From Clonostachys chloroleuca (lineage: Eukaryota; Ascomycota; Sordariomycetes; Hypocreales; Bionectriaceae), in NCBI GenBank assembly GCA_037952775.1, contig JBANAY010000004.1:3968001-4032000 (forward strand): DNA of 64,000 nt. Direction: 5' to 3'. Each line of letters opens with the position of its first letter. Positions within the stretch are counted from its first letter, which is position 1. Both the position numbers and the translations under genes were made by a program. Shown in pieces: positions 32,903 to 43,075 of the stretch. The notes below the pieces were generated by a model that ran no database searches, had not been told where the DNA came from, and saw only the letters and a list, made by a program, of their open reading frames with translations.

Positions 32903-34169
32903 AAATACGTTCAAAACGCTCCAGCATAGACTCGGTTTTGCCACTTCTCGGAGATGTAAAGGTAGCATCGCATGCTGACGCTCGACTTCCTTGCGCATGT
33001 TTTGCCTACTTACTTGCCTAGAAATAACCATATCATTGAAAGCCCGACACGTGTGGCGCACATTAAGATAACACTCACACTCAACACCAACATATATGTT
33101 CCATTAACCTGGCAGACGTTCACGATAACTTAAAGAATTATGCTTCTTAGATTGATGTGTGGCACAACCCGTTAGAGGTCTCAAGATAGTGGTACCGTGT
33201 TCAAAAATTTTATACCGAAGTCGGCTCAACCTGGACCTGGTTGCAGTCAGCGCCCTTCTCGCGCTTCTACACCCTAGAGTAAGTCAGTCTGAGGAGACGA
33301 GAACACCTCATTGCGGTCGTTAGCCTCTGTATATACGTTAAGAACTAGACAGCGATTCAGTTAAACTTATCCTTTATAGATATGACTCTAGATGGACTCG
33401 AAGAGACACTGGACGAACCTCATAAGGCATTCAAAATTGTGAAGCCACTGTCCCCGCTGTCCTGAAAGACCACCTGTAGTAAACCAATCACAGACCGGAA
33501 TAGCCATTGTCCCCAGGATCGCAGTGATCCTCACGATCCAGATCTCCCAGATCACTACGATCCCGCAGCCCCCCTTCGTCATGAATACACACATTTATCT
33601 CATAACTAGAAACACTCTCAGACAGTCATTAATACCATCACTACCGCTTTCATTGAAGCTAGCTCTTCAGCCAGCTCAAGGGTCGGCGCATAATCCAAAT
33701 CGAGATGAGCTTCTGTCTTGGGAAAGCACTGCATACGGTGACGTCGGACATGCTTGTTGTTGGAGGTGCCGGAGGATGCGTCTTCAAGCCACTGACGCGC
33801 CAGTTGAAGAAGCGGGAAGCTGGCTTTCTGAAAGGGAGCTATAGACGCTTGTATTGCGTGCTTGACTGCTGCCTCTCAAAGGTATGATCAACAACTTAAG
33901 GCGTTGATCCTCTATGCTCCTTCCGTGGTGTCGGCTCCTCTTGGCAATTCACGAGATACAGCCAATTAACAAACTTGTGGTACGATTATTGTGCATTGTA
34001 CTGCGCACTCAATTTGTATAGCAATTGGAGATTAAAGATTCAGGCCAAGCTAACAATGAAAGTGATTGCCCGTCAGCTTTGTACAGGTATACTCAGAAAG
34101 ATGGCCTTTGTCTTCTGCACCCTCGATTCCAGTGTACACTGTGTATCCAGCCAAGATATTGGCGCATGA
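32903..34169. other. Intergenic, possible decayed coding DNA
   Basis: No intact gene. A frame near 33,745-33,830 reads MLVVGGAGGCVFKPLTRQL, faintly like the start of an NAD-binding protein, but nothing supports it further. Confidence 0.4.
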
Positions 34170-35627
34170 ATCAGTTGCAATAGTCCTGGCATTTATGTGA
34201 AAAGGGAACGATGGCCGCTCAATCAGGGTAAAGGCTACGGGAACGCTTGGGAAACGCTCCCAGGTGTTTTGCTGCGGATACGATTTACGACGAATGGATC
34301 ACCTCTTCTGTGCTTGAAAAAAACAAGACATTGCCTGCAACTAGTGCTGTACGGGCATGTCACTCAGTATCCTCCCGCATCCTCAACTTCGAAATCTAAA
34401 GCAGAAGATTTCTTGCGTCACTGTGATGCACCAACACACGCCAAGGCTTATGGATCTTATGCCGATCTCGTTCAAGACCCTGATGTTGAAGTAATTTACA
34501 TTGCAACCCCCCACTCTCACCATTACCAAAATGCTATGCTCTGCCTTTCAGCTGGCAAGAATGTGCTCTGCGAGAAAGCCTTTACTGTGAACGCGAAGCA
34601 GGCGAGGAAGCTAGCCGAAAAGGCACGACAGGAGAGCCTGCTTCTGATGGAGGGGCTCTGGACCAGATACTCCCCCCTGTCCCTTTACGTTCGCAGCGTC
34701 ATTGAGTCTGGCCGTTTGGGTCCAGTTGAGAGGGTTCTCGCCGAGCATAGCCTTCCATATGCAGGTGGCTTTGAGAGTGACGACCATACTATGGTAAATT
34801 CTACTCTTGCGAGTGGGATTCTCCTGGATGGGGGTATCTATAGCCTAACTTGGGTATTCCAGGCCCTATACAGTCTCCAGCCACCATCATCTAGACAACG
34901 CCCGATTGTTAAGAGCGCTGTGGCTAAGTACAGCCGCACGGGAGTTGATGCAATGGCAACCATTCTTCTCGAGTTCCCTCGGCCGGAGCAGCAGGGCGGA
35001 GCTGCCCATGCTGTGGCTTCAACTTCCTTGGGCTTATCAAACGACGCCATCGCCCAGAAAGCGTGCGTCAGTGTACCAAACATACGTATCCAAGGGCAGT
35101 ACGGCGAGATCCAGGTATTTCCACCAGCCTACCGACCGACTCGGACCAGGCTTGTCCTCAAAGATGGAACAATTGACGATAAGGAATGGCCCCAGCCAGG
35201 CCCAGGAGAGGGAAGTGGCTGGTATAATGGGTATGGTTCTAGTCCAAACCCCGAAGGCCAAGGACATGGCTTATTTTGGGAGGCTGATGGTGCCGGTCGG
35301 GCTTTATTAGAAGGTCGAAAGGAGGGTTCGCAATTGGGGTTGGAGGAAAGTGTTCTGGTCATGGAAATCATGGACCATGTCAGAACCGAAGCAGGAATCG
35401 CATACCCTGACGAGGTGGAGACCATTGAGTTCCTCATTAGTACATTGAAAATCACCAACGTCGTCTCACACGATTGTAGCATAGCTCTGGACTATTCAGT
35501 GGCCCAGCCGTTATCGGAAGCCTCTTCACGTCCTACTCTGCGCCCTACTCTACGCCCTTTAACTACGGCGGCTTCATGTGACCGTTACTTGGAAATCTTC
35601 TTCCATACTTTTATCCCAGCTGAATGA
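34170..35627 (+). CDS. Gfo/Idh/MocA oxidoreductase (dihydrodiol/xylose dehydrogenase-like), N-terminus missing
   Basis: The open frame carries most of a Gfo/Idh/MocA protein: SSTSKSKAEDFLRHC, VEVIYIATPHSHHYQNAMLCL, the catalytic-lysine block GKNVLCEKAFTVNA, and LLLMEGLWTRYSPL and SGILLDGGIYSLTWVFQAL from the C-terminal domain. The order and spacing match fungal D-xylose/trans-dihydrodiol dehydrogenases, which use NADP. The first beta-alpha-beta unit with the GTGxI dinucleotide motif is absent. The frame opens after a TGA at 34167-34169 and has no ATG before the conserved region (it can start only at a GTG at 34197), so either an upstream exon is undetected or the gene is truncated. The C-terminal 50 residues after KITN are also unlike the family and carry a PTLRP duplication. 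I favour a damaged gene but leave it as coding. Confidence 0.6.
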   Translation: MSCNSPGIYVKRERWPLNQGKGYGNAWETLPGVLLRIRFTTNGSPLLCLKKTRHCLQLVLYGHVTQYPPASSTSKSKAEDFLRHCDAPTHAKAYGSYADLVQDPDVEVIYIATPHSHHYQNAMLCLSAGKNVLCEKAFTVNAKQARKLAEKARQESLLLMEGLWTRYSPLSLYVRSVIESGRLGPVERVLAEHSLPYAGGFESDDHTMVNSTLASGILLDGGIYSLTWVFQALYSLQPPSSRQRPIVKSAVAKYSRTGVDAMATILLEFPRPEQQGGAAHAVASTSLGLSNDAIAQKACVSVPNIRIQGQYGEIQVFPPAYRPTRTRLVLKDGTIDDKEWPQPGPGEGSGWYNGYGSSPNPEGQGHGLFWEADGAGRALLEGRKEGSQLGLEESVLVMEIMDHVRTEAGIAYPDEVETIEFLISTLKITNVVSHDCSIALDYSVAQPLSEASSRPTLRPTLRPLTTAASCDRYLEIFFHTFIPAE

Positions 35628-36336
35628 GCAAAGCACACAGGGATGACGATATCTTCATTTGAATGACCTATCGGTCAACTGGTGTTACCTCCCAATTCAA
35701 GACATCGCACGTGGCCCGCTCCTCTGTATTCACAAACATGGGTATAACTCCATCCAGAGGACATCAAGATTTCAGTGAATGATTCTCAGAAATTTACCTA
35801 ACAGTGTCAGATGTATGGAAAGGACGACACTAGGTACAGAGGTTGTAATGATGTTATGCGAAAGGAAACCTCGTGAGAATGGTGCATACATGGAAGAGGT
35901 ATTTCTAAAGCCCTCCATGCCTAGGAAGCCGTGTGGGGAGCTTTCTATACAAATGGATGAATGCTCAAGCAACTAATTATATCGGTCCTTGGATCATCTT
36001 TGAAAAGAATATAGGGTGATTGACTTGCGATAAAACTAATATTGATCATACACAACTAATATACACTAATCCGCGTTCAGTTTTACAAACACGGGGTCAC
36101 CGATGACTTTGAGGTTTTGGAGAAGACATTGGGAACAGTCGTTTTATTATTTTAGAATGCATGCACGATCAAAGATCAAGATCAAACGAGTGAGACATGG
36201 TTAATTCAATCATCTCCCACTTCACCTAATAGCTAATAAATAATGCCAGGCGCCTGCCGACGATGTGTTTTCGTTTCCTTGCCTTGGCGAATAAAATAAT
36301 CACTGGATCTCATCGCAATACTCTCAAGGTAAAATC
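35628..36336. other. Intergenic, AT-rich
   Basis: Convergent flanks of the dehydrogenase and a secreted-protein gene. No gene recognised. Confidence 0.5.
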
Positions 36337-37053
36337 TTAAGCGGGAGCGCCACCATTGACTAGCAGGTAGTCGACGTTTTGAGACCATGTCTCGGTCAAG
36401 AGACTGGTGCTGTCACTTAGCACGCGGGGACCCATTGAGAAGGTCAGCGGAAGCGACGGAAGGAAGGCAGCCTCGTTGTGGCCGGCGACATAGACGTCGT
36501 TGATGCTCAGAGAAAGCCTAGTGGCGTTGAACTCGAGCTGGAACGTCTTTGGGTTACCGTCGTAGAGGTTGATGCCGTTGGCAGTGATGTCGATGGTCTT
36601 GCGCTGACCGTTGACAGCGCTCTCGAGGAAGAGCTGCGAGTTGGAGAATCTGGTGTTGTCCGTGTAGAAGCCAAAGTCGATTTGGCTGTAGAGAGATCCA
36701 TCTTCGTTGGGGCCGTTGTTGTATAGAGAAGCGCCCCAGAAGACGCGGGCAGCTGGCTGGGGCGAGAGGGAGAGGGAGAATCTAAAGATGCCCCATGTGA
36801 ACTGCTGGTTGTTCAGAATGATGCTGCTGTTGGCGTTGCGGGTGTTGGCAGCAAGCTCGAATTTGGCCATATCATTGACCATTCTGGGGCAATTGCCGTA
36901 TTCGCAATACCATCGCGTCTGGTCGAGTGTAGTGAATTGGTCTTCGAAGAAAATCTCGGTCGCCCGCGTCTCGAGAGTTGAGGAAGAAGGGGCTGCTTGA
37001 ACGGCTGTGGCCGCCAGGGCCAGTGCAGTAGTCAAGAAGCTGATGATTGCCAT
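36337..37053 (-). CDS. Secreted jelly-roll (GH16-like fold) protein, probably non-catalytic
   Basis: A single exon of 238 residues. A signal peptide (MAIISFLTTALALAATAVQA) is followed by a probable Kex2-type processing site (LETRA). The rest looks like a concanavalin A-like beta-sandwich: FFEDQFTTLDQTRWYCEYGN at the start, QQFTWGIFRFSLSLS in the middle strands, and SLYSQIDFGFYTDN where GH16 glucanases carry their ExDxxE catalytic strand. The two Glu residues of that motif are absent, so hydrolysis of beta-glucan is unlikely. Two N-glycosylation sequons are present. It may be a lectin-like or structural wall protein. Family membership is a fold-level guess. Confidence 0.7.
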   Translation of the reverse strand: MAIISFLTTALALAATAVQAAPSSSTLETRATEIFFEDQFTTLDQTRWYCEYGNCPRMVNDMAKFELAANTRNANSSIILNNQQFTWGIFRFSLSLSPQPAARVFWGASLYNNGPNEDGSLYSQIDFGFYTDNTRFSNSQLFLESAVNGQRKTIDITANGINLYDGNPKTFQLEFNATRLSLSINDVYVAGHNEAAFLPSLPLTFSMGPRVLSDSTSLLTETWSQNVDYLLVNGGAPA

Positions 37054-38615
37054 GTTGCTGTCGTTATCGTTAAGGTCGTGTGAATGAACGAGGGAATGAA
37101 TAATCTCAAAGAGAATATGAGAGTATTTGGGGAAGGACTCGAGAGGACTCGAGCTCCTTTAGTAGGCCCAGCCCACTCTGAATGCCTGTGAATCATGGGT
37201 GCTTGCTTTATGCCAAGAGCAATGGAGAAGACAAAGCTCTCGACATTGATTGACTGCTTGTTAAACTGCTATTTTATTCTGGAATAGCGCCTGACAAACA
37301 AGACTGCCATTGGTCGCTCAAATTCATCTCTGTTTCAGGAGCCGTGAAAGGGCCAGGCACGGGCCTTGGTGGAGGCCTTGAAATGGGGTCGTGTCAACTT
37401 GTGTCTGCGAGCATCAGGCCAAAACAACCCCCTGTCCAATCAATCAATGCCTGCCAGCTGCAGAATACAAGCCGCTTGACAGCTGACCCTCCCTAGCGGC
37501 GGTTAATGAGGCAAACCGGAAAGTTTGTTGCAGCTACAACTCTTTCTCACCTATAGATGATGGTCTTGGGCTTGGGAAGTATGTTCATGGGGCATCTTGG
37601 CTAACGGCACCTTCCAAGCTCAGATACAGGCCGAAGGATTCATTTCTCGTATTTCTCCTGATGACCTCCAATTAGCGCTGGACATCCGCAGGGTACATCA
37701 TTGCCCAATTTGACGCCTGTATTTTTAACCGTCTCGTCCCGAATGAACCTTGTGCACTTGGCTTCATGAGGAAGGCCCGCTAAATTCTTTCTTGGCCAGT
37801 TCTTTGACTTGCTGAGAATGGTTCTGTTTCAAGTCATCAATTTCCTTTTGCTCATAAAGCCCCCATCCGAAGAAAGAGCGCTTCGTTCACGTTATGGTTC
37901 CTTTGTATGCAATTTCGAGGCAGATTCTCGTACGTAAGAAAGTTTGAGTAGAAAGTTAAAACAATAGAAGATGCCAGACTCGACAACTCAACACGAAAGA
38001 TTAATAATAATAAAAAAAGCTTCGCTAGCCCAGGGACAGATTCTCAATTGACTTTGTCACATCATTGATAAAGATGATTGCGATGATGAATGAAGGGGGG
38101 CCCAATCATTGTGCAGCACAGGACTAAAGGTGTAGGCATTCGTCCAGTTGGAAAGATAAAGACTTTTTGTTAAATATGTATCAGATCTATAGGACCTTGA
38201 AAGTAAGAGCAACGGAAGCTCGGATTCATTTCGCCTGGCATCCCCAAGCTGGATATCCACATATTGCACTTCATAAGTACCTTCAGTCGAGTCACCATCG
38301 CGAGTAATTTGGCGTAGGAAGCGAGGCCCAGATGTTTCTGTATTTGTACCTAGTCAACAGTAAGCATTCCTTCTTCCCCGCATATCGTAGGCAACCATCA
38401 CTAACAGGGCCAAAGCCGATAATCCGAGTTGAGGGCGGTGAGTATTCCCCGGAGATCCGGGAGATAAGATGGCGAGAGAGAAGTCGGACCGAGATTGATA
38501 AGCCAGCTCGTGCCGATCCCGCGTTACACAACAGCTATAAAGCCCGCGGTCGATAGTCTCTGTCTTGTAAGCCTCGTCATCCATCCATCCGTTCATTTGT
38601 CTGCTTGGAACTTTC
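37054..38615. other. Intergenic, includes second copy of a dispersed block
   Basis: The left end is the promoter of the secreted-protein gene. Around 37,943-37,995 a block resembles the sequence near 735-790. The right end is the leader of an MFS gene. No gene recognised. Confidence 0.5.
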
Positions 38616-40221
38616 ATGATGACTAAAACATCAAAACAACCCGCTAGCTCTGGGGAAGACCCTGTGCTGATTATAAGTCCTGTGACGGACGTGGAGTTAG
38701 CTGCCATCTCAAAGGCGGACTCGAAAAAGAGCGACCAAGACCCGTTCCTTGTTACCTTCAACCCGGAATACGATGAGGAAAACCCCAGAGACTGGCGCTC
38801 TGGCCGTAAATGGGCAGTCACAGATGTGATTTCCGCCACTGGCTTCAATCGCATCATGGTGTCCACCATCATGGCACCGGCCTTGTCCACCATTGCCCAA
38901 GAGTTTGACATGAACTCCGCCGAGTCGGTCATGGCACTGTCTATCTACCTTCTGGCTACCGCATTTGGTCCGCTTATTATCGGGCCATTGTCCGAGATAT
39001 ACGGCCGTTCGGTGATTCTTCATGCTTCAAATGTCTGGTTTCTCGTTTGGAACATTGCCTGCGGCTTTGCCAATTCGAAAGGCGTATTAATTGCCGCTCG
39101 TTTCATGGCCGGGTTTGGCGCCAGTTCTGTCTACGCTCTATCTGTCGGTGTCCTCGGCGACGTCTGGAGTGCCGAGCAGCGTGGCCGGTCATTGGGTTAC
39201 TATCTGCTCATCCCCCTGCTTGGTGCGGCAGTTGGTAAGTCTCGGCCAAGCATAAGAGTACTATCTACTGCATTTGTTCTGACATTATATCTACGCAGGT
39301 CCTATTATCGGTGGTTTTATGGCTGCCCGTACTACTTGGAGGTGGATGTTTTGGTCTACATCAATCTTCCAAGCTGTCATGATTGCCGTGGCATATCTGA
39401 CCTTCCATGAATCATATGCACCGCTCATCCTTCGCCGTCGAGCTGAAAGGCTCCGGAAAGAAACCGGCGACTCGCAGTACAAAACCCTAGAGGAGCGAGA
39501 GTACGGACACAAGTCTGCGCTGTCCACCATCTCCCGCGCCCTTTCCCGACCCATCCGACTGCTTCTGTTTCACCCCATAATCCAAGTCACTGCGGCGATA
39601 TCTGCGTTTAATTATGGGATGATGTATATTATCCTTTCCAATTATTCCGATCTTTGGGTTCAAAAGTACGGCATGTCCGTGGAACTGAGCGGCCTGCATT
39701 ACCTCGCCATTGCGCTTGGTGAAATTGCAGGTTCCCAGTTGGGAGGGAATGTGATGGACTACTTCTACAAAAGAATGCACGACTCGCGAGGTCCCTCCTC
39801 CAGCGGCGAGCTTCAGGTCCCGGAGTATCGCATCCCGCTCATGATCCCCGGGGCCCTCATCGGGCCTTTGGGACTCGTTGTGTATGGATGGTGCGCTCAG
39901 TATCAAGTCCATTGGACAGTTGTTGACCTCGCAATCTTCGTCTACATGTTCGCGTCGCAGACGTCTGGTATGCCGTTGACAGCCTATGTCATTGAAACAT
40001 ATGGCAACCATACGGCGAGCGCCACAGCAGCTTCTCAATTCTTGAAGAGCTTGACTGCTTTCTTATTTCCGCTGTTTGCCCCGATCATGTACAAGGCTCT
40101 TGGTTATGGATGGGGCACTACCACGCTGGTGTTTGCTGGGCTAGTCATTGGACTGCCTGCGCCTCTTGTCATCTGGTTCTTCGGGGCGAAACTGAGGGCC
40201 AAGGCTCAAAGTAGTTACTGA
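38616..40221 (+). CDS. MFS transporter, DHA1-like (12-TM)
   Basis: Two exons (38616-39234 and 39299-40221) with a 64-nt intron encode 513 residues; the join reads LLGAAVG then PIIGGFMAAR, motif C of the drug-antiporter group. The N-terminal tail ends in EENPRDWRSGRKWAV, the DPxNPxNWS-like motif. GPLSEIYGRSVILHASN is motif A and ARFMAGFGASSVYALSVGVL is the TM4 region. HESYAPLILRRRAERLRKET marks the central loop found in many fungal multidrug or mycotoxin exporters. It is expected in the plasma membrane. A second Met one codon on is an equally good start. Confidence 0.9.
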
Positions 40222-41047
40222 ATTTATCAAGTTGGATACGAGGAGGATTTTGGAGGCTGGTTAATAATTAACAATAGCGGCGAGAAGGAGCAATACGGCA
40301 AGAATCTTGAGGCAGGAGAGGGGTTAGCATATTACAATATCAAAGGAGCGAACCAACGAAGAGAACTGTATCAGAAATAATGATGCAATAACACCGTCGG
40401 GCTCTAGGACCACGCTGTCCATCGTGACAAACGATGATCTAATGCGTATTCGTACCAAATTGACCAGTTGTGGCATCAAGGTTACCGAGAAAACAACAAA
40501 GAAAACGGAAGTCTTCGGGATTATATAAAATACAGAAGAGGCAGACAAAATCGATCTTTCTTGGTTGATTGCAAGCGACTTACATAAAACATTGTACATC
40601 TGAACCTCCAGCAATGAATTTTGACACGATATCGAAACACTCAACTTAGTATTAAATATACTATTAAACTGGACATTGTAGAAACTAACCTATAGTAGCA
40701 GCCTGCATAATGCAAGAGATAGTAGATTGCAAACCAAGTATTTCCAAATTGCTCAAACAACTTTAGGCTTCCGTCTATATATCCACTCGTTCGATGTGAC
40801 ATTCTACACCCAGCTTCAGGATACGACAGAGCACCTAGCCAGACTGGGCGGCAGTAAGATTAAAGTGGAGAGAGCGCGTTCGTATCTGACCGGCTGAGCA
40901 AACCGAAAATCTCACCCTTCGGTATTTACTGCTGCCTGGCTAGGCACGTAAACTACACCTCTGTCTCTGTCCGTTAACAGCGCGATGGCGATGGCATAAA
41001 GCAGTCTAATTTCCTATTTACAGAGTTTGTGATATCTTTTGAACATT
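40222..41047. other. Intergenic
   Basis: No gene recognised. A 106-codon minus-strand frame at 40,324-40,644 has no family motif and an atypical hydrophobic pattern, and I take it as chance. Confidence 0.5.
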
Positions 41048-42639
41048 ATGGCGCACACACTCAGCGACCTAAAGAGGATCTATCGGACACGATGGCCTGA
41101 AATATGGGCCGACAGCCTGGAGATGGGCCTGCTACGTTCAACGCCCCGGCTCTTCCTCCTCGTGGTGGTCATGGCTTTTATGATCGTTCTCATTCCCCTC
41201 ACACATGCGTGCCAATTATCTCTACGCACAGCTGGAAATGTTTATTCCCAACTCACATACACAGGCCTGAGGCGGACTTATCGGCACCACCTGGAGCGAC
41301 AGCGGCGTAAGAACTTGCTCGACAGGTTCGCCCTCAAATCGCCAATGGTATTCAGTGAAAATGGCCAATTCAGAAAAGGAGAAGAAATCTTATTGGAGGG
41401 GAGCCCCATTTCAAGAAGATGCTTCTTTATACTGCCCCCAGAGATCCGACGGCTGATCCTAGTGTACGCATTCGGGAACCGTACACTTCATCTAAGCCTA
41501 GAGTTTCGACATCAAATCCAGCTTCGCCATCGCGGAGGGGTCCATTCATCTCACGCGGACTTATCTTGGTGGCCAGATGACATAGCTCCCGAGAAGTTAG
41601 ACCCGATACGCCTCAGAGATTGGCGATGGTTCAGTTCGGTCTGCCACAGGGCTCCGCCTCCGGAGAAGTTAGGAGCTGGACCATTGTCATTCGGGAGGAT
41701 TGCTTGTGGAAAGGACAGAAAAGGCGAGCCGAACCTTGACGACTGCCTTCATGGGCTTGCCAGGCGTGGGCATTGTGATGAGTGGCCAGGCGAGTATCCT
41801 GCAAAGTGTATGATTGGAGCTACCGGCTGGTTGCTGTCTTGTAAACAAGCGTGAGTACTTTTTCAGGTATTGATTCCATAACTTCTGTTGACTGAGTTTC
41901 TTGTAGGTACAAGGAGGGATTGCACGTGCTCTACAGTACGAACACGATACACATTACTTCAAAAATTCTGCTCGCCAGTATGCACCGGATCATTTCTCCT
42001 GTCATGCTCTCAAGTATTCGATCGCTCGAGCTGGTTTGGAACCCGGACGAGTTGCCCTTCGACTTGGGCTTCGGCAACCCCTGTGAAGAGAAATCCGATA
42101 TTGTGGGATCACCCGTGTTCTCCTCCCTAGACTATCTTCGAATATCTTTCCTCTTCGATCAGTTGGGGTCACGATACCAACAAGTTTCAGACGACCCCGT
42201 GATAATGTGGAGAGAGACCTTCTCAAAACTCGATATCCTTCTAGATAGAATTGTACCGTCATCGACAGAAGTGATAGTCTCATGTCCAATCCCCGAACTT
42301 TATGACAACATCCATGTCCTCTTTCAGCTCTCTAGGACTCAGGGCAACAAAATACTGGCGCCAAAAGAAGCGGATATTGGTGGTCAGATGATTTGGCGCC
42401 CGAGAATGGTTCTAAAGGCGGATTGTGGGCGGGATCTAGAGGAAGGAGGGAGTGGCAGCCTAAGAACTGGTTTTTGGATACATCAGCCGAATTGGATGGT
42501 CGGTCTTGATGCAGATGGCATGATTAGTGACTATCTTCCATTTAGAGTTCCTCGCTGGAGACTATTGAACCATGAATCCAGATCCGGTGATTATTTCACG
42601 GTTGGTCCAGCCTGGATTCAGCCCAGGGACCTTGATTAA
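41048..42639 (+). CDS. DUF7730-like protein with N-terminal membrane segment
   Basis: Two exons (41048-41850 and 41907-42639) with a 56-nt intron encode 511 residues. The join reads CKQA then YKEGLHVLYSTNTIHI, the most conserved motif of fungal DUF7730/F-box-like proteins. The partner motif FILPPEIRRLILVYAFG lies near residue 130. An N-terminal hydrophobic stretch (FLLLVVVMAFMIVLIPL type, about residues 35-55) suggests membrane anchoring, which is unusual for the group. The function of such proteins is unknown. The ATG at 41048 is the first in frame. Confidence 0.8.
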
Positions 42640-43075
42640 GCGAGCTTATACTCCTGGACTAACCTAAGTTGACCAGGCTCAGACTAATCTCCCTTAGGAC
42701 CTTCCGCAGTACAATAACCAGTTGCACCACTGGGGCCCGGAAATTATTTAGTTAATTGATCGATATTCGTTTACTATGAGATACTACTTATAGGGCAAAG
42801 AGCATTGATATAATCATATCATGTGCATCTCTGCCAAAGAATATCTAAATCTTAATAAAATCCCTTGGAGAATCGAAGAAAACAACGTAGGCACAGATGA
42901 TGTCAGCAGAATATCAAGTCAACAAATCAATAAAAACGAGGAGAATATCAGTAGTCAATTATAAGCTTCCATGGTTATCTCAAGCACACAACTTTTCAAC
43001 ATGTCTCCAAGTCATCTAAAACGCATCCTATGAGAAGCTTCAGGCTGAAATATGCACTAAATAGATGTTTCCAAG
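42640..43075. other. Intergenic, convergent 3' flanks
   Basis: AT-rich; nothing but 3' untranslated sequence of two convergent genes is expected. Confidence 0.5.

Noticed and set aside
33705..33887. Short frame resembling an NAD-binding motif
   Set aside because: Only one glycine-rich string matches. Nothing of the family follows and no exon connects it with the neighbouring dehydrogenase.
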